Assembly: GCA_009830035.1 (NCBI GenBank)
Contig: SZZY01000005.1
Location: 186,001 to 250,000, forward strand
From: Pantoea sp. Eser
GTDB lineage: Bacteria; Pseudomonadota; Gammaproteobacteria; Enterobacterales; Enterobacteriaceae
Direction of reading: 5' to 3'
Length of the DNA stretch: 64,000 bases
Shown: piece after piece, positions 41,752 to 53,367 of the stretch
How positions within the stretch are numbered: position 1 is the stretch's first letter
Layout: each line of letters opens with the position of its first letter
Position numbers and translations under genes: made by a program
The notes under the pieces: model-generated
What the model saw: the letters and a program-made list of their open reading frames with translations, nothing else
Database searches by the model: none
Told to the model about the DNA's origin: nothing

Positions 41752-42300
41752 TTACCAGTGCCTGATCGGCCCGGTATCAATGTGCACAAAGTTGCTGCGA
41801 GGATAATATCCTACACCACCCGCTCGCATAGATGACGCCGCTTTGCGTACATCGGCTAAGGTCACACCTTCAATGTGGAAATCCATCGCCTGACCTTTTG
41901 TGTGGTAGCTGTGTTTCGCCACGCCAGGACCGCTTTCACGCAACATATCATTGGTGGCCAGGGAGCGATAACCGGAAACCAATTGTACTGGCTTACGGGT
42001 TTCCAGCAGCGCCTGCAGACGGAAAATCTGGTCGAACAGACGGGGGTCGATGCTTTTCACTTTATTGACGCGGTAGTCACGGAAAAAGTGATTTAATCGT
42101 GACAACTCATCCCGGTCGTAACTCTTACCATTAAAAAATTCAGTTTTAAGGGTTTCACCCGTATGAGGATTATTAAGCGTTAATACGCTCGGGCGAGAAG
42201 TTGAAAGTGAAGCCCTTGCTGAAGCCGGCAATAATGCCAGTCCGGCGGCAGCACTTCCGCAAAGCAGTAGCTTGCGACGAAAAGAATCAATAGTAGACAT
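41752..42300 (-). CDS. ycbK: YcbK, Tat-exported peptidoglycan-peptidase family protein (M15-like, DUF882)
   Basis: YcbK is a periplasmic protein of the DUF882/peptidase M15A family, probably a zinc-dependent murein amidase or DD-endopeptidase-like enzyme. The 182-residue ORF has a Tat-type leader: SFRRKLLLCGSAAAGLALLP, with the twin arginine followed by a hydrophobic stretch and AxA cleavage near SARA. Zinc ligands are seen in YHTKGQAMDFHIEG and FVHIDTGPIRHW (His-Asp-His set). It lies next to ldtD, and both act on peptidoglycan. Intact. Confidence 0.9.
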   Translation of the reverse strand: MSTIDSFRRKLLLCGSAAAGLALLPASARASLSTSRPSVLTLNNPHTGETLKTEFFNGKSYDRDELSRLNHFFRDYRVNKVKSIDPRLFDQIFRLQALLETRKPVQLVSGYRSLATNDMLRESGPGVAKHSYHTKGQAMDFHIEGVTLADVRKAASSMRAGGVGYYPRSNFVHIDTGPIRHW

Positions 42301-42486
42301 TAACCGTATTGCCTGAAAGTGAAGCCATAGAAATGTGCAAAAAGCGCACAGGCCGAACCATAACTTCCTCTCACAGAGGCGTCAACCCATCGCGGGCAGC
42401 TTTGTGCGGCGATCCCGGGTGAGATCGCCTTTTAAATGAAGAAGTACATTCGCGGAGGAGGACGGCTAACGATTGAAAATCAATCA

Positions 42487-44310
42487 CTAGAGCAGCAATT
42501 GCTCAGCCCGCAATAGCGCCTGGCTGCCCGAACGTGCCGTGTCATCATAATTGTAAATATCTGTTCGGAACTGCGGTTTGCCGTCATCAGCTACCCAGGC
42601 GGTCAGATAATAGAGGTTGACCGGAATGCGATGGCGAATCGGCACGTAACGGGTATCGCCCTGCTTCAACGTGCTGGAGATGCGGGAATCATTCCAGCCC
42701 GTATCCTGCAGCAACAGTCCGGCCAGTTCAGAGGCCTTGTTCACCCGCACACAGCCTGAGCTCAGCGCACGGATGTCGCGCTGGAACAGGTTATGGTTCG
42801 GCGTGTCATGCAGATAGATAGCATCCGAACTCGGCATATTGAATTTGTAGCGTCCCAGCGCGTTCATCTGACCTGGGGCCTGACGCAGGCGATACGGGAA
42901 CGAGGAGGCTGACACCATACTCCAGTCGATCATGCTGGGGTCTATCACCTCGGCCACCTCGGCATCTTCACTCCAGCCTGACAGCAGCGTATAGCCATGC
43001 TTATACAGATAGCCTGGGTCCTGTTTCACCTTCGGAATAATATCTTTGCGCACCAGCGTGGTCGGCACGTTCCACGGTGGATTCAGTACCACGTTGTTCA
43101 GCGCGCTGCGCATCAGCGGCGTTTTACGATCGGGACGACCGACTATCACCCGCGATGACAAAATCTTGTTGCCGTTGTTGTAGTAAATCAGTGAGTAGTT
43201 GGCGATGTTCACCATAATGCCGTTGTGCATATCATCCGGCAGCAGGCGCAGTCGCTGGATATTCAGCGCCAGCAGTGAGGCGCGCATCTGCGGTGACACG
43301 TTAAGCCACTGACGCGTTCTGGCGCCGATAGCCCCGTCGCCATCCAGTCCCTGCCACTGCTGAAAACGCTTCACCGCCGCCACCAGTGTCGTGTCGTAAA
43401 CATTCGCGCTGTTATTCGCATCCGACGTCAGGCTCTGTACGTTGCCCGGCGACTGTGGCGATGAGACCGGCAGATCGGTGACCGGCGTAGCCGACGGACT
43501 GACCACTACCGGCTGGTCGATGTGGCTGACCGGCACGGTTGAAACCGGAACCGCGTCCTCATCCGGTGCAGGTGCGGTGGTCTGGGCGGTCAGCATCCCG
43601 CTGCGCTGCAGAATTTCACGTAACGCCGGCACATCATCACTCACCTGTCCCGGACGCAGGGTTTCGCTATTTTTCAGCTGTGGCCACGACCGTTTGTCGC
43701 TGAGCAATGTTTTGAGCGCGGCGTGCATAGGGCGATATTGCGGGTGCTGCGGTTCCAGTGACGCGATAAACACGCTGTCTGAACCGACATTCACCGCGTT
43801 ATGCCACTGATTTACCACTGACACCGACGGCTGGGCCAGCTTATACGTCACGTTGCTGTAGAGCCAAGTTTCACCCTGAGTGGGCACGCTGGAGACGAAC
43901 TGCAGGTAGCCGAGCATCGCATCAGAAAGCGTCACATCCCGGGCAAAACCGGAAATTGCCGGATCGGTCAGACGTTCAATCCAGCGGGTAAACTGTGGCT
44001 GCACGCCAGAAAGCGCGGCTTCCGCCAGCTGCTGCTGAAACTTTTGTACCGCCTGGCGATCCTGCCAGATCGGTTGCATATGACGCGACGCATACAGCGT
44101 GGCCAGTGAAGGCAGATAGAATGGCTGATCGGTACTGGAGAAGGCCTGCCGGATACGTTGCTGACTTTCGGTAACTGACGTCGCCCCCTGAGTGATCCCC
44201 GGCATAGCGGCGATCACAGCGGCCTGCGGCAGCGTAAATGGAACCACGGTTAGCGCCAGTGCTAACAATGAACCAACGCGATGATGTTTAAACCTATTTG
44301 CCAGCAACAT
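42487..44310 (-). CDS. ldtD: L,D-transpeptidase LdtD (YcbB)
   Basis: LdtD forms 3-3 diaminopimelate crosslinks in peptidoglycan, giving beta-lactam bypass and protection when outer-membrane assembly is stressed (Cpx-regulated in E. coli). The 607-residue protein has an N-terminal signal/anchor ([20 protein letters not shown]) and a scaffold region. The peptidoglycan-binding domain contains [20 protein letters not shown], and the YkuD catalytic domain has [20 protein letters not shown], the Cys being the nucleophile, then [11 protein letters not shown]. coli length is 615. Intact. Confidence 0.95.
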   Translation of the reverse strand: MLLANRFKHHRVGSLLALALTVVPFTLPQAAVIAAMPGITQGATSVTESQQRIRQAFSSTDQPFYLPSLATLYASRHMQPIWQDRQAVQKFQQQLAEAALSGVQPQFTRWIERLTDPAISGFARDVTLSDAMLGYLQFVSSVPTQGETWLYSNVTYKLAQPSVSVVNQWHNAVNVGSDSVFIASLEPQHPQYRPMHAALKTLLSDKRSWPQLKNSETLRPGQVSDDVPALREILQRSGMLTAQTTAPAPDEDAVPVSTVPVSHIDQPVVVSPSATPVTDLPVSSPQSPGNVQSLTSDANNSANVYDTTLVAAVKRFQQWQGLDGDGAIGARTRQWLNVSPQMRASLLALNIQRLRLLPDDMHNGIMVNIANYSLIYYNNGNKILSSRVIVGRPDRKTPLMRSALNNVVLNPPWNVPTTLVRKDIIPKVKQDPGYLYKHGYTLLSGWSEDAEVAEVIDPSMIDWSMVSASSFPYRLRQAPGQMNALGRYKFNMPSSDAIYLHDTPNHNLFQRDIRALSSGCVRVNKASELAGLLLQDTGWNDSRISSTLKQGDTRYVPIRHRIPVNLYYLTAWVADDGKPQFRTDIYNYDDTARSGSQALLRAEQLLL

Positions 44311-44392
44311 CCCTGCCCCCTTATCTGTTCAACTGTGCAGCGTTCCCTGAAACTACTGCGACCGGGCTGCTTACTCATAATGTTGAGTATAC

Positions 44393-44430
44393 AAACAAAA
44401 ACGGCATTTGCCTCACGCGACAAATGCCGT
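44393..44430 (-). terminator. mukFEB operon terminator
   Basis: On the minus strand ACGGCATTTG pairs with CAAATGCCGT around a 10-base loop and is followed by TTTTTGTTTGT. It lies about 30 bases after the mukB stop. Confidence 0.9.
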
Positions 44431-44460
44431 AACCAGATTAACTAATGGTTCTGTTTTTGA

Positions 44461-47400
44461 CTACGTTTCCGCCTGCGATTTTTCACCGGCTAAATCAGAC
44501 AGAGAATCGCTCTCCTGCTGACGTCGGGTCGGTGAAGAATCGGCAGCGAAACCGCGCAGACCAACCACATGCACATGCTCGGTGTTGTTAAACACCTTAC
44601 GCACCAGCTTGTAAGTGGTGCCTTTCTCCGGACTGATGTTTTCCGGCGCCGCGATCACCAGCTGCATTTCCAGCCGCTCGCACAGCTCAAACAGCGTGGC
44701 GATAGAGCGCGCATCAAGACGGGCCGCTTCATCGAGGAACAGCAACCGGCATGGTGAAATGTCTTTACCGCGTAGACGGCGCGACTCATCTTCCCAACTC
44801 TGTACCACCATCACCAGAATTGACATCCCGGTACCGATCGCCTCACCGGTTGACAGTGCGCCACTTTCTGCGCGCAGCCAGCCGTCAGAGCCACGGTTAA
44901 CTTCGACTTCCATCTCAAGATAGTTACGGTAGTCCAGCAGCTCCTCACCGATGGTCTGCGGCGTACGCTGGCCCATATCGATGTGCGGATTGAGACGCTG
45001 GTAAAGCTTCGCCAGCGCCTCTGAGAAGGTCAGACGATTGCTGTTAAACAGATCCTGATGCTGCTCATGCTCTTCCGATAGCGTATCCAGCAGCATCGCA
45101 TGCGTTTCACGCACGTTGACGTTGAGCCGCACGCTGCGTACCTGACCAAAGCTCACGGTTTGCAGTCCCTGGTTCAGCTGGCGGATACGGTTCTGCTCAC
45201 GCTGAATGGTTTTGCGGATGATATTGGCGGCACTGCGCGAACTGATAGCCAGCGTCTGCTCACGCGCCGTCAGCTCTTCCGTCAGGCGATTCAGCTCAAT
45301 TTCCATCTGCTCAATCGCTTCGACCGGATCATTGGTACGAATAATATCCTGACGGATACGCTCGCGCAGATGCTGGTAAACCGCAATAAAGAACTGAATT
45401 TTACGTTCCGGACGTTTCGGATCTTCCGACAGACGCAGCACGTCACGCAGATGTTCGTTGTCGGCTACCGCCAGACGCAGCGCACCCAGCGCCTTATCCG
45501 ACATTGAACGCAGCTCGTCGCCGCTCAGGTAAGCCAGTTCACGACGATGCAGGCGACGTTCGATGCCGTTCTCTTTCACCAGCCGCAGCACCGTACACCA
45601 GCCCGCTTTGGCGCTGACCACCTGTTCACGCACCTGATGATAGTTGAGTTCCAGCTGACGCAGTCGCTTCTGTAGGTTTTCCATTTCCGCTTCACAGAAG
45701 GTCAGCTGTTTTTCCAACTGATTACGCCGCGCACGGTTATGGCTCAGCGCCGTATAGAGTTCATCACGACGCGCCCGCGCTTCGGCGTTGGCATCGGCGT
45801 ATACGCCGATATCCTGCATCTCCTGCTGCAACTCTTTCAGCATGTCGCGTTTGGCGTCATAGGCACTTTTCAGCGAGGCCAGCACCTGGGCGTACTGTGT
45901 CAGCTGCGCCTGATGCTCGCGCAGACGTTCACGGCTGCGGCTACGCTCCGCCTCCGCCTGCTCCAGCCGCTGACGCAGTTTGTCGCTGAGATCGTTGTTG
46001 CCGTTAAGCATGCTCGACGAATCGTCATAGCCAAAGTGCGCACGACGCTGCACCACTTCCGTCAGGGCAAAAGCCTGCTGGCGGGCGTTGCGCTGCTGTT
46101 GCTGCGCCTGCTGATAATCGGCCTGCAGCTGTTCATGCTGTTCCGGATCGCTCTGCAATACTGCGATGATCGGTTCGAGTTTGGCCAGTTTCGCGCCATG
46201 CTGATGCAGGAAGCGCGCAGCCTCCTGCGCTTTCTCAACCTGCTCGCGGATCTCTTCACAGCGATCGGCCAGCGTCTCATCCAGCAGCAGATTGACGCGC
46301 GGCAGCAGCCGGTTGAGCTGCGCTACACCCTCTTTCGCGAGTTCATATTGCTGACGCTGCTGCTGATTATTGCTCTCGTGCTGATTAAGCGCCCGCTCCA
46401 GCTCGCCGCGGCGTGCGCCCAGCTGGCGAATCTGCGCTTCCGGATCGGCATCAAACGCCACCGCAAGGTGACTGCCGATAAACCGGCTGAAGGACTGATG
46501 CAGACGCTGGGTTTTCTGTACGTCGAACGACAACTTGGCATAGCGCTCGGCCAGCCGATCGCGTTCGCTGTGCAGCAGTTCAAGCTGATTCTCACGTGCG
46601 GCACGGCCAAACAGCGGTATTTTCGGGAAACGCGAATAGCGCCACTGACGCTCCGCGACTTTTACCACCACCGCATTCTGCAGCTCATCGACGCTGAAGA
46701 CGCTGTCATCGAAAGACTGCGGATCACCCTCGATCAGGTAAAAGTCTTCCGGACACTCTTCCAGACCGTCGAGCTGCTCACGCACCAGCGACAGATCGGG
46801 CACCACAATCGCGTGACGCGACGGACCGTACAACGCCGAGAAGTAAGGGGCGTCATCCAGCGTCACATCATCATAAATTTCTGACAGCAAGACGCCGCCA
46901 AAGCGTTCGGCCAGCTGGTTGAGGCGCGCATCTTCGGCACCGCCAGGCTGGCTGAGACGTTCAATCTGCTGCTCGATATCGCGTTTACGCGCCGCCACTT
47001 CGTCACGTTCAACGGTGGTTTCACGTTCCCGCTCCAGCAGCTGCTGCATATATTCGGTCACGTCCTGACTGCTGGTCAGCGCCTGGCCGGTCTGCTCACT
47101 GAGCTGCGTCAGGATTTCCTGCGCCGCCAGCCAGTGCGGTGCCCGGGCGGTCAGCGTGGCGATACGTTCGCGCAGCTGTTCCAGCTCCTGGCGCATCATC
47201 ATGCGCTGCTCACCCGCGTCTGCGACGCTGCTGTTCAGCTGCTCAATCTGCGCTTCAAGCTCGCGCTGCAAACCTTCCAGCGCATCGGCTTCATAACGCT
47301 GTCCCTGGTGTTTACAGAACTCCGCCAGCAAGCGTTCAGCCTCATGCTGCTCGCGCAGGCGCTGTTCCAGCCCGTTGAGCCGCAGACGCAGCGAAGAGAG

Positions 47401-48942
47401 CTGCTCGGCGTGATGGCGCTGATTGCTGGCGTCGCGCAGCAACGCCCGGCCGGTCTGCCACGCATCCTGACGGGTGACGTCACCGGCGGTGCTAGTCACC
47501 AGCGCCAGCGCCTGTTCAAACTGGCTGTGCGCCGCTTCTGCCACACTCAGTTTCTGCTCGAGGTTGAGTAACCGTTCGGTCGCCTCCTCCTCTTTGGCCT
47601 TGAAGCTGGCCTGCCATTCTGCGGCGTTGTCGATGATTAAATCAGGCAGCTGACAGAGTGAACGGGCGCGTTCCAGCGCCTGCAGTGCCTGCTGATACTG
47701 AATGGCGCGGGTTTGCTGAACGTCAAGCGCCTGCTGGAAGTCGGCCAGCTGGCTTTTCAGCTCATCCACTTCCAGTTCAGCCGCTTCGGCACGCGCTTCA
47801 TTTTCTTCCTGAATCCCGCGGGCTTCCGCCACCACTTCGCCCTGCTCTTCCAGCCGCAGCGTCAGGTCTTCAATATCGGCGTCATAGCGCTCAATCTTTT
47901 CCTGCTGGCGCATCGCGGTCTGCACCAGATTCAGGTGATCGCTGGCCGCCTGATAATCCACTTCGAGGTCGTTTTCCGCCCCGCTGTGCTCGGCCAGTTC
48001 GCGTGCCATTTCAACGTGACGATACTGTTCAGAGGCGAGCTGGCTGCGGCTGCTGAACAGCTCATTATGCAGCTGTAATGCGCTGTCGAGGTGCACCCGG
48101 CGCTCGTTGGCGTGACGCATATAGTCGGCAGAAACGTAGCTGGTCGCTTCGGAGATCAGATGCTTAAACAGATCGCGATCCGACTGGGTTACGCGAATCG
48201 CTTCCAGCGTCATGCGGTTCTCGCGCAGCGCCGCTTCCATGTCCTGGAAGGCTTTACGCACGCCGCTGTTTTCCAGCAGCAGGTAATCACGCAGCGAGCG
48301 GGTAATGGCGCTGGAGATACCGCCGTAAAGCGAGGCTTCAATCAGGCGATAAAACTTGCTGCGATCGCTGGCGGAGCGCAGACGACGCGGCACCAACCCC
48401 AGATCAAACAGCATGGCATGATAATCGGTGATCGAGCTGTAGGCGCGGAACTGAACGCCTTCCTGCGCCTCGACGCGTTCTTTAACTTCGTTAAGCGGCA
48501 GTACGCGCGCCTGACGGCTGTTAAGGATTTCCGTCAGCATATCCGTCGGGTTGGTGTCGGTCGGCAGGCCGTGAATACTGAACGGCTTGATGTCGACCTT
48601 TTTATCCCGTCCCGCGGTTTGCTGCATACGGACGCCTACTACCACCCGCTGATGGCGGGAGTTAACCACGTCGAGCATCGAATAGCAGACGCCGGCGCGC
48701 AGTTTACCGTGCAGACCTTTATCGCGTGAACCGGAGGTGGCGCCCGCTTCGGTGGTATTACGGAAGTGCAACAGCGTCAAATCGGGAATCAGCGCAGTAA
48801 CAAACGCGGCCATGGTGGTAGATTTCCCCGCACCGTTACCGCCTGACAGGGTGGTCACTAATTCATCGAGATCAAAGGTGCGGGCAAAGAAGCCGTTCCA
48901 GTTGATCAGCGTAAGCGAACGAAATTTTCCGCGCTCAATCAT
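44461..48942 (-). CDS. mukB: Chromosome condensin subunit MukB
   Basis: MukB is the SMC-like ATPase of the MukBEF condensin, which extrudes DNA loops and interacts with topoisomerase IV and MatP. The 1493-residue ORF is close to E. coli (1486). The N-terminal head has Walker [15 protein letters not shown] (near 34). Long coiled coils rich in Gln, Glu, Leu and Arg flank the hinge around residues 640-780 ([21 protein letters not shown], read in pieces). The C-terminal head has signature [16 protein letters not shown] and Walker [15 protein letters not shown]. It overlaps the mukE stop by four bases. Uninterrupted over 4.5 kb. Confidence 0.97.
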   Translation of the reverse strand: MIERGKFRSLTLINWNGFFARTFDLDELVTTLSGGNGAGKSTTMAAFVTALIPDLTLLHFRNTTEAGATSGSRDKGLHGKLRAGVCYSMLDVVNSRHQRVVVGVRMQQTAGRDKKVDIKPFSIHGLPTDTNPTDMLTEILNSRQARVLPLNEVKERVEAQEGVQFRAYSSITDYHAMLFDLGLVPRRLRSASDRSKFYRLIEASLYGGISSAITRSLRDYLLLENSGVRKAFQDMEAALRENRMTLEAIRVTQSDRDLFKHLISEATSYVSADYMRHANERRVHLDSALQLHNELFSSRSQLASEQYRHVEMARELAEHSGAENDLEVDYQAASDHLNLVQTAMRQQEKIERYDADIEDLTLRLEEQGEVVAEARGIQEENEARAEAAELEVDELKSQLADFQQALDVQQTRAIQYQQALQALERARSLCQLPDLIIDNAAEWQASFKAKEEEATERLLNLEQKLSVAEAAHSQFEQALALVTSTAGDVTRQDAWQTGRALLRDASNQRHHAEQLSSLRLRLNGLEQRLREQHEAERLLAEFCKHQGQRYEADALEGLQRELEAQIEQLNSSVADAGEQRMMMRQELEQLRERIATLTARAPHWLAAQEILTQLSEQTGQALTSSQDVTEYMQQLLERERETTVERDEVAARKRDIEQQIERLSQPGGAEDARLNQLAERFGGVLLSEIYDDVTLDDAPYFSALYGPSRHAIVVPDLSLVREQLDGLEECPEDFYLIEGDPQSFDDSVFSVDELQNAVVVKVAERQWRYSRFPKIPLFGRAARENQLELLHSERDRLAERYAKLSFDVQKTQRLHQSFSRFIGSHLAVAFDADPEAQIRQLGARRGELERALNQHESNNQQQRQQYELAKEGVAQLNRLLPRVNLLLDETLADRCEEIREQVEKAQEAARFLHQHGAKLAKLEPIIAVLQSDPEQHEQLQADYQQAQQQQRNARQQAFALTEVVQRRAHFGYDDSSSMLNGNNDLSDKLRQRLEQAEAERSRSRERLREHQAQLTQYAQVLASLKSAYDAKRDMLKELQQEMQDIGVYADANAEARARRDELYTALSHNRARRNQLEKQLTFCEAEMENLQKRLRQLELNYHQVREQVVSAKAGWCTVLRLVKENGIERRLHRRELAYLSGDELRSMSDKALGALRLAVADNEHLRDVLRLSEDPKRPERKIQFFIAVYQHLRERIRQDIIRTNDPVEAIEQMEIELNRLTEELTAREQTLAISSRSAANIIRKTIQREQNRIRQLNQGLQTVSFGQVRSVRLNVNVRETHAMLLDTLSEEHEQHQDLFNSNRLTFSEALAKLYQRLNPHIDMGQRTPQTIGEELLDYRNYLEMEVEVNRGSDGWLRAESGALSTGEAIGTGMSILVMVVQSWEDESRRLRGKDISPCRLLFLDEAARLDARSIATLFELCERLEMQLVIAAPENISPEKGTTYKLVRKVFNNTEHVHVVGLRGFAADSSPTRRQQESDSLSDLAGEKSQAET

Positions 48943-49664
48943 GCCTGTTGTTCCTCTGCGTTCTCACTCGCATCGCTTTCCTGTTCCTCGCCTTCATCGG
49001 CGTCAACCGCAGCCGTGGCGTTCTCCAGCAGCATCGCTTCGCCATCACGGATCAGGCGCAGTTGCGCTTCGCGAGCATCATCACCGCTGCGCACATCTGC
49101 GCCGAAGCGGAACACCGATTCTGTGATACGGAATTTGCTGCTGTCGTTACCGAAAAACCACACCATACCGAGGCGGCGCAGACGGCTCAGCGACGCGCGG
49201 ACTTTTTCCTGCAGTTTGGTGCGATCGAGATCCGAGCCAGTTGAACGCTGGTTAACCAGCTTCAGCAGCTTGCTCTCATCGGCCAGCGACAGCAGTTCGT
49301 CATACAGCTCCTGCTGGGTGAAGATGCCTTCATTCGCCAGCCGTTCCGGGCTGAGATAGAGATAGCAGAGAATTTTTCCGACCATCATGTCTAACTTAGA
49401 CAGCACCGAGCGTGGGATCAGCGTGGTTGAACGCGGACGCAGATAGAAAAAACCTTCCGGCGCACGGATCAATTCAACGTTATAGCGGCTGTAAAACTCT
49501 TCGAGAAATGCCTGGTAATCTATTAGAAAAGCGTGATTGTCCAGCTCTTCAATACCGATATGTCGTCCGGCGCGCAACTGGCTGTCGAGCGCGGGAAAGA
49601 TCGGATTTGCCAGTGCCTGTTCCAGCTTAACCGGCATCACTTGTTCAATATTTGTCGATGACAT
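48939..49664 (-). CDS. mukE: Condensin subunit MukE
   Basis: MukE is the winged-helix (KITE) subunit that links MukF to the MukB heads. From ATG 49664 the protein is 241 residues, starting [20 protein letters not shown] (E. coli 234). Conserved core pieces are [20 protein letters not shown] and [20 protein letters not shown]. The acidic C-terminal tail ([20 protein letters not shown]) is typical. It overlaps mukF by 20 bases and mukB by four. Intact. Confidence 0.96.
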   Translation of the reverse strand: MSSTNIEQVMPVKLEQALANPIFPALDSQLRAGRHIGIEELDNHAFLIDYQAFLEEFYSRYNVELIRAPEGFFYLRPRSTTLIPRSVLSKLDMMVGKILCYLYLSPERLANEGIFTQQELYDELLSLADESKLLKLVNQRSTGSDLDRTKLQEKVRASLSRLRRLGMVWFFGNDSSKFRITESVFRFGADVRSGDDAREAQLRLIRDGEAMLLENATAAVDADEGEEQESDASENAEEQQA

Positions 49665-50967
49665 GTGCCTGCACCTTGGCTCCGTAATCATTGATGGCTT
49701 GCCATTCCACAGGCAAGCCGGCTAAATCAGCTTCCGCTACGCCAAGGCGTACCGCCTGGTCGACCACAATCCGCGCCAGGTCAAAATGACGGGCGCGGGG
49801 GTACTGAGCCAGGTAGTCACGCATCACTGACGCGAGGTTGAGCGGTTTCTGTTGCGTTTTGTAGATCTGCAGCGCCTCTTCAATCATCGCTGCCAGCTGT
49901 TCGCGAATTTCGTTGAACTCTTCGTACTCCATCTCGGCCGGCAGTTCGCCCATCACTTCGTCATTACGCAGCGTCAGCTCTTCATCGCGCATGTCATACA
50001 GGCGATCGGCGTTGGCATAGGTCAGCGCCCAGGGCGCATCGAAGTGGTTCTGCACTGAAACCCGCAGACGCTGGGCAAAGACGCGGTTTTTGTCCATGTC
50101 GATGGCGGTACGAATAAATTTGTGTACGTGGCGGTCGTAGCCGATCCACAGGTCGATCGCCTGCTGGCCCCAGCTGGTAATGCGGTCAAGTTTGCTTTGC
50201 AGATCAAACACCAGCTTATCGACGAAGCCTAGATCCGGGCTGTTCAGCGTCGCATCCTGAATCCGCAGCAGGTTCTCTTGCAGCTTGTCACCTGCCGCTT
50301 CCAGCGTATCCTGCAGTTCACGCAGCGTACCGGAGGTTTCCGACAGCAGCATTTCACAACTGGAGATCGCCGCGCGCCAGTCTTTATTCAGCAGTTCGGC
50401 GATATCATTTTTCACCGCCTGCTGCTGTTCATCCATTAGACGCTGGGTCATGTCGATGCTGTCGAATATCTCAGCCACCGAGTATTTCAGCGGCGCGAAG
50501 ACGTTGCGATGCCAGTGAAATTCATCACCGTTTTCCTGCGCAGCATCGGCTGCCCGCTTAAGCTCATTGGCCACGATGGAGAGCTGCATCGACAGGCGTA
50601 AGGTCGAAAACTCACGCTGACGGATGTAGTAATCGGTAATGCCGATCGCCAGCGGGGTCAGACGATAGATGGCATTGCCTTCGGTCCGTTCGATGGTAAA
50701 GCGGTTAAGCAGGCGCTGTCGCACCATATCGTTGATGGCGTTGTTGGCGCGAACCAACACGGTTTCATGGGTTTGTTCGAAAGCCTTACTGACGTGACGG
50801 AAAGCATCAATCAGATCGCCTTCACTCATTTCGCCATCCATTCGCTCACCGTTGAGGGTGGCGATAGCCAGCAAAAAGGCCAGACGTTCTACTGGCAGCG
50901 CAAGAGAGAAGTCATTCTTGCGCGCCCACGATACCAGTTCAGGTACCGTCTGGGAAAATTCACTCAT
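49645..50967 (-). CDS. mukF: Condensin kleisin subunit MukF
   Basis: MukF is the kleisin that dimerises and bridges MukB heads. From ATG 50967 it is 440 residues, exactly the E. coli length, starting [20 protein letters not shown]. The N-terminal winged helix, the helical bundle, the linker and the C-terminal winged helix ([20 protein letters not shown]) are all present, ending [16 protein letters not shown]. The ATG overlaps the original cmoM stop (ATGA), so its translation was probably coupled to cmoM. The nonsense codon in cmoM may affect that coupling. Confidence 0.96.
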   Translation of the reverse strand: MSEFSQTVPELVSWARKNDFSLALPVERLAFLLAIATLNGERMDGEMSEGDLIDAFRHVSKAFEQTHETVLVRANNAINDMVRQRLLNRFTIERTEGNAIYRLTPLAIGITDYYIRQREFSTLRLSMQLSIVANELKRAADAAQENGDEFHWHRNVFAPLKYSVAEIFDSIDMTQRLMDEQQQAVKNDIAELLNKDWRAAISSCEMLLSETSGTLRELQDTLEAAGDKLQENLLRIQDATLNSPDLGFVDKLVFDLQSKLDRITSWGQQAIDLWIGYDRHVHKFIRTAIDMDKNRVFAQRLRVSVQNHFDAPWALTYANADRLYDMRDEELTLRNDEVMGELPAEMEYEEFNEIREQLAAMIEEALQIYKTQQKPLNLASVMRDYLAQYPRARHFDLARIVVDQAVRLGVAEADLAGLPVEWQAINDYGAKVQAHVIDKY

Positions 50968-51749
50968 AATTCGTCCTTCTGCCCGGGTTTGCACGCAGCT
51001 ACATGGATATAGCGCCCTAAGCTCAAAAAGGGTTCCTGACGGCAGTAACGCCGCTCCATCTCAATAATTTCTTCGTCGCTTTAAGGCTCACCTTTCGGCG
51101 GTTTCATGTAATCACTGAACACCCGGATCCCGGCGCGTTGCTCAATGACGAAACCGCACGCTTCCACCCAGCGGTAAACCTGATCGGGATCGCGTGGATA
51201 GTCAGGTGACAGCGTACGCTTTTTACGTTTGGTCAGATTAGTCCGCAGATAACCGAAGTTGCCGAACGTTAAGGTGCGTAGCGTCAGGCCGTGCAGGTTA
51301 TAAAACATCAGCGACATTACTCCGCCCGGACGCAACAGATCAGACAACGTCTTCAGCGCTTTTTCCGGTTCCGCGACCCATTCAAGCACAGCGTGAAACA
51401 ATACCAGATCCACCGGCTTATCCAAATGTTCGCCCACCTGCTGCGCGCTAATTTGTTTGAATTGCATGTTGTGGCTCACACCCTGCGCCGCGGCATTTTC
51501 CTCGGCCCGGCGCAACATCTCACCGGAGAGATCACACAGCAGAACCTGGTGAACGCGCGCGGCCAGCCCGCTGGAGACCTGACCAACGCCGCCGCCCGCA
51601 TCGAGAACCGACAACGGATGCGGTGACAGTCCGGGCAGAATGGTTTCCAGCTCATCCCACAGGATCGCCTGGCGTACTCGCCCTTTGGTGGTGCCGTATA
51701 TATTTTGCGAAAATTTATCCGCGAGATTGTCAAAGTTACGATCCTGCAT
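50964..51749 (-). pseudogene. cmoM: tRNA uridine 5-oxyacetic acid carboxyl methyltransferase CmoM, late nonsense codon
   Basis: CmoM (formerly SmtA) methylates the carboxyl group of cmo5U34 in tRNAs, giving mcmo5U. The frame starts MQDRNFDNLADKFSQNIYGT, and the SAM motif VLDAGGGVGQVSSGLA and LVLFHAVLEWV are intact. TAA at 51081-51083 follows YMKPPKGEP. In the same frame the reading continues [38 protein letters not shown], to a TGA overlapping the mukF ATG. E. coli CmoM is 261 residues and has this tail, so 38 conserved C-terminal residues are cut off, including part of the tRNA-binding side. A truncated 222-residue product is possible; activity is unlikely but not excluded. Confidence 0.85.
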
Positions 51750-51874
51750 GGCATGCGCTCCGGTATGCTGCGGTGAGACTTATGCTATTTTGTCACAGGC
51801 ACCAGAAGAATGAACCTTTCATCCTCATCTTCCCTTCCGGCTGCTGTTTTTTCGGACAACAGGAGTCTTTTTAG

Positions 51875-52660
51875 ATGTTTTTTACCCTGAAAAAAGTGAT
51901 CGGCGGGCTGTTGTTACCCCTGCCGTCTCTGCTTTTGCTAATGGCGCTCGGTATTTTATTGCTTTGGTTCACCGACTGGCAGAAAAGCGGCAAAATTTTA
52001 ATCTCCGCCAGCTGGCTGTTTTTGCTGCTGCTGAGCCTGCAGCCGCTGGCTGACCGCATGCTGTTGCCGCTTGATAACCGCTATCCGACCTGGAACGGCA
52101 CACAGCCGGTCGATTACATCGTGGTACTCGGCGGCGGCTATACCTTTAATCCTGACTGGGCGCCCAGCTCGAACCTGCTCAACAACAGCCTGCCGCGCGT
52201 GGCGGAAGGGGTACGCCAGTGGCGTCGCTATCCACATGCTACGCTGATTTTTACCGGTGCCGCAGGCGGCACTAACCCGCGCAGCAGTGCCTGGATGGCG
52301 GCGCAGGTGGCGGAAAGCCTGGGCGTGCCAGCGGATCATATTCAGATTCTCGATCAGCCGCGGGATACCGCTGATGAAGCCCAGGCGGTAAAGGGCGAAG
52401 TGGGTCAACGTCCGTTCCTGCTGATCAGCTCAGCCAATCATCTGTCGCGGGCGATGCGCTTTTTCCATGCGGTGGGACTGAACCCCATTGCCGCGCCGGC
52501 CAACCAGCTGGCGATCACGTCGCCGCTCAATGGCTGGGAGCGCGCCATTCCATCATCAATCTGGCTAAGTCACAGCGAGCGGGCAGTTTATGAAACGCTG
52601 GGTACGGTACTGCAGCGGCTGAAGGGAGAGGAAACGCGGTCATCCGAGCCACGGGAGTAG
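51875..52660 (+). CDS. elyC: ElyC, DUF218 envelope-biogenesis protein
   Basis: ElyC is an inner-membrane protein needed for peptidoglycan assembly at low temperature and for normal undecaprenyl-phosphate usage. The 261-residue ORF (E. coli 259) starts MFFTLKKVIGGLLLPLPSLL, and two membrane helices lie at about 10-32 and 38-60. The periplasmic DUF218 domain begins YIVVLGGGYTFNPDWAPSSN and contains RGGTNPRSSA-like and DTADEAQAVKGEV segments and PANQLAITSPLNGWERAIPS. The ribosome-binding site AGGAGTC precedes the ATG. Its 3' end overlaps the remains of ycbJ. Intact. Confidence 0.93.
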   Translation: MFFTLKKVIGGLLLPLPSLLLLMALGILLLWFTDWQKSGKILISASWLFLLLLSLQPLADRMLLPLDNRYPTWNGTQPVDYIVVLGGGYTFNPDWAPSSNLLNNSLPRVAEGVRQWRRYPHATLIFTGAAGGTNPRSSAWMAAQVAESLGVPADHIQILDQPRDTADEAQAVKGEVGQRPFLLISSANHLSRAMRFFHAVGLNPIAAPANQLAITSPLNGWERAIPSSIWLSHSERAVYETLGTVLQRLKGEETRSSEPRE

Positions 52661-53254
52661 CTGTACGTGCCCGGTCAAATTCGCCGGTTTGCACCAGCCG
52701 ATCGATACAATCCCACAACTGATAGAGCCAGCGCCGCCAGACAAAGCCTTCAGCAACTGGCGCACGTGCAGATAAGCGTGCAGCGGTGCGGTCTCAGCGG
52801 GCGACTCATCCAGCTGGATCAGATCGTATTCACGCGGTGCCCACAGAATCGTGCCCACCAGACCGTGGCTGTCGAGCCGGTGCCAAGCAAGCAGTCCTTC
52901 CACTACCTGTTCGCAAAACTGTTGCCAGCGCTGGGCATCACGCGCCGGTGCTTCGGCCGGCACGCCATTGAGCCGCGCCAGCAGCAGCATTTCATGCACC
53001 GGCGGTTGCTGGCTCATCACCAGACCAAACACCGCCGGCACCGCAATCAATCCGGCATGGCCCAGCAGCGCCAGTTTTTTTGCTTCCAGCGCAGCACGGC
53101 CCTGATGACGGAAAGACTTCGCCATCACCTGCATCGGCTGACCTTCACCATCGTACAGCGCATAAAGTCGGGTAGGTGGATGTTCGCTGATCACTTCGAG
53201 ACGACTGATGGTCTAACCGAGTACCAGCGCCAGTTCGGATTTGAGCTGTTCCAT
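52640..53254 (-). pseudogene. ycbJ: YcbJ (kinase-like fold) remnant
   Basis: YcbJ is a protein-kinase/phosphotransferase-like protein of unknown role, 297 residues in E. coli. Here the start MEQLKSELALVLG follows AGGAGG, but TAG at 53213-53215 ends it after 13 codons (family Glu, GAG to TAG). Past the stop, HPPTRLYALYDGEGQPMQVM and LLLARLNGVPAEAPARDAQR read on. The middle of the protein (about 90 residues after LLAWHRLDSHGLVGT, including the catalytic-loop region) is missing. Two further frame changes occur near 52760 and 52680 (LWDCIDRLVQTGEFDRART reads in another frame). The final LLPWLG remains. Clearly dead. Confidence 0.92.
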
Positions 53255-53367
53255 GCGGCATCCTCCTCAGATGAATTTCACACTATCCTGAAGGGACTAC
53301 AGATAAGAAGTTTAGTGGCGGATCAATAAAATTGCGCAGTAACGAGGAGCAGCGTCTCCCCGTTTGA

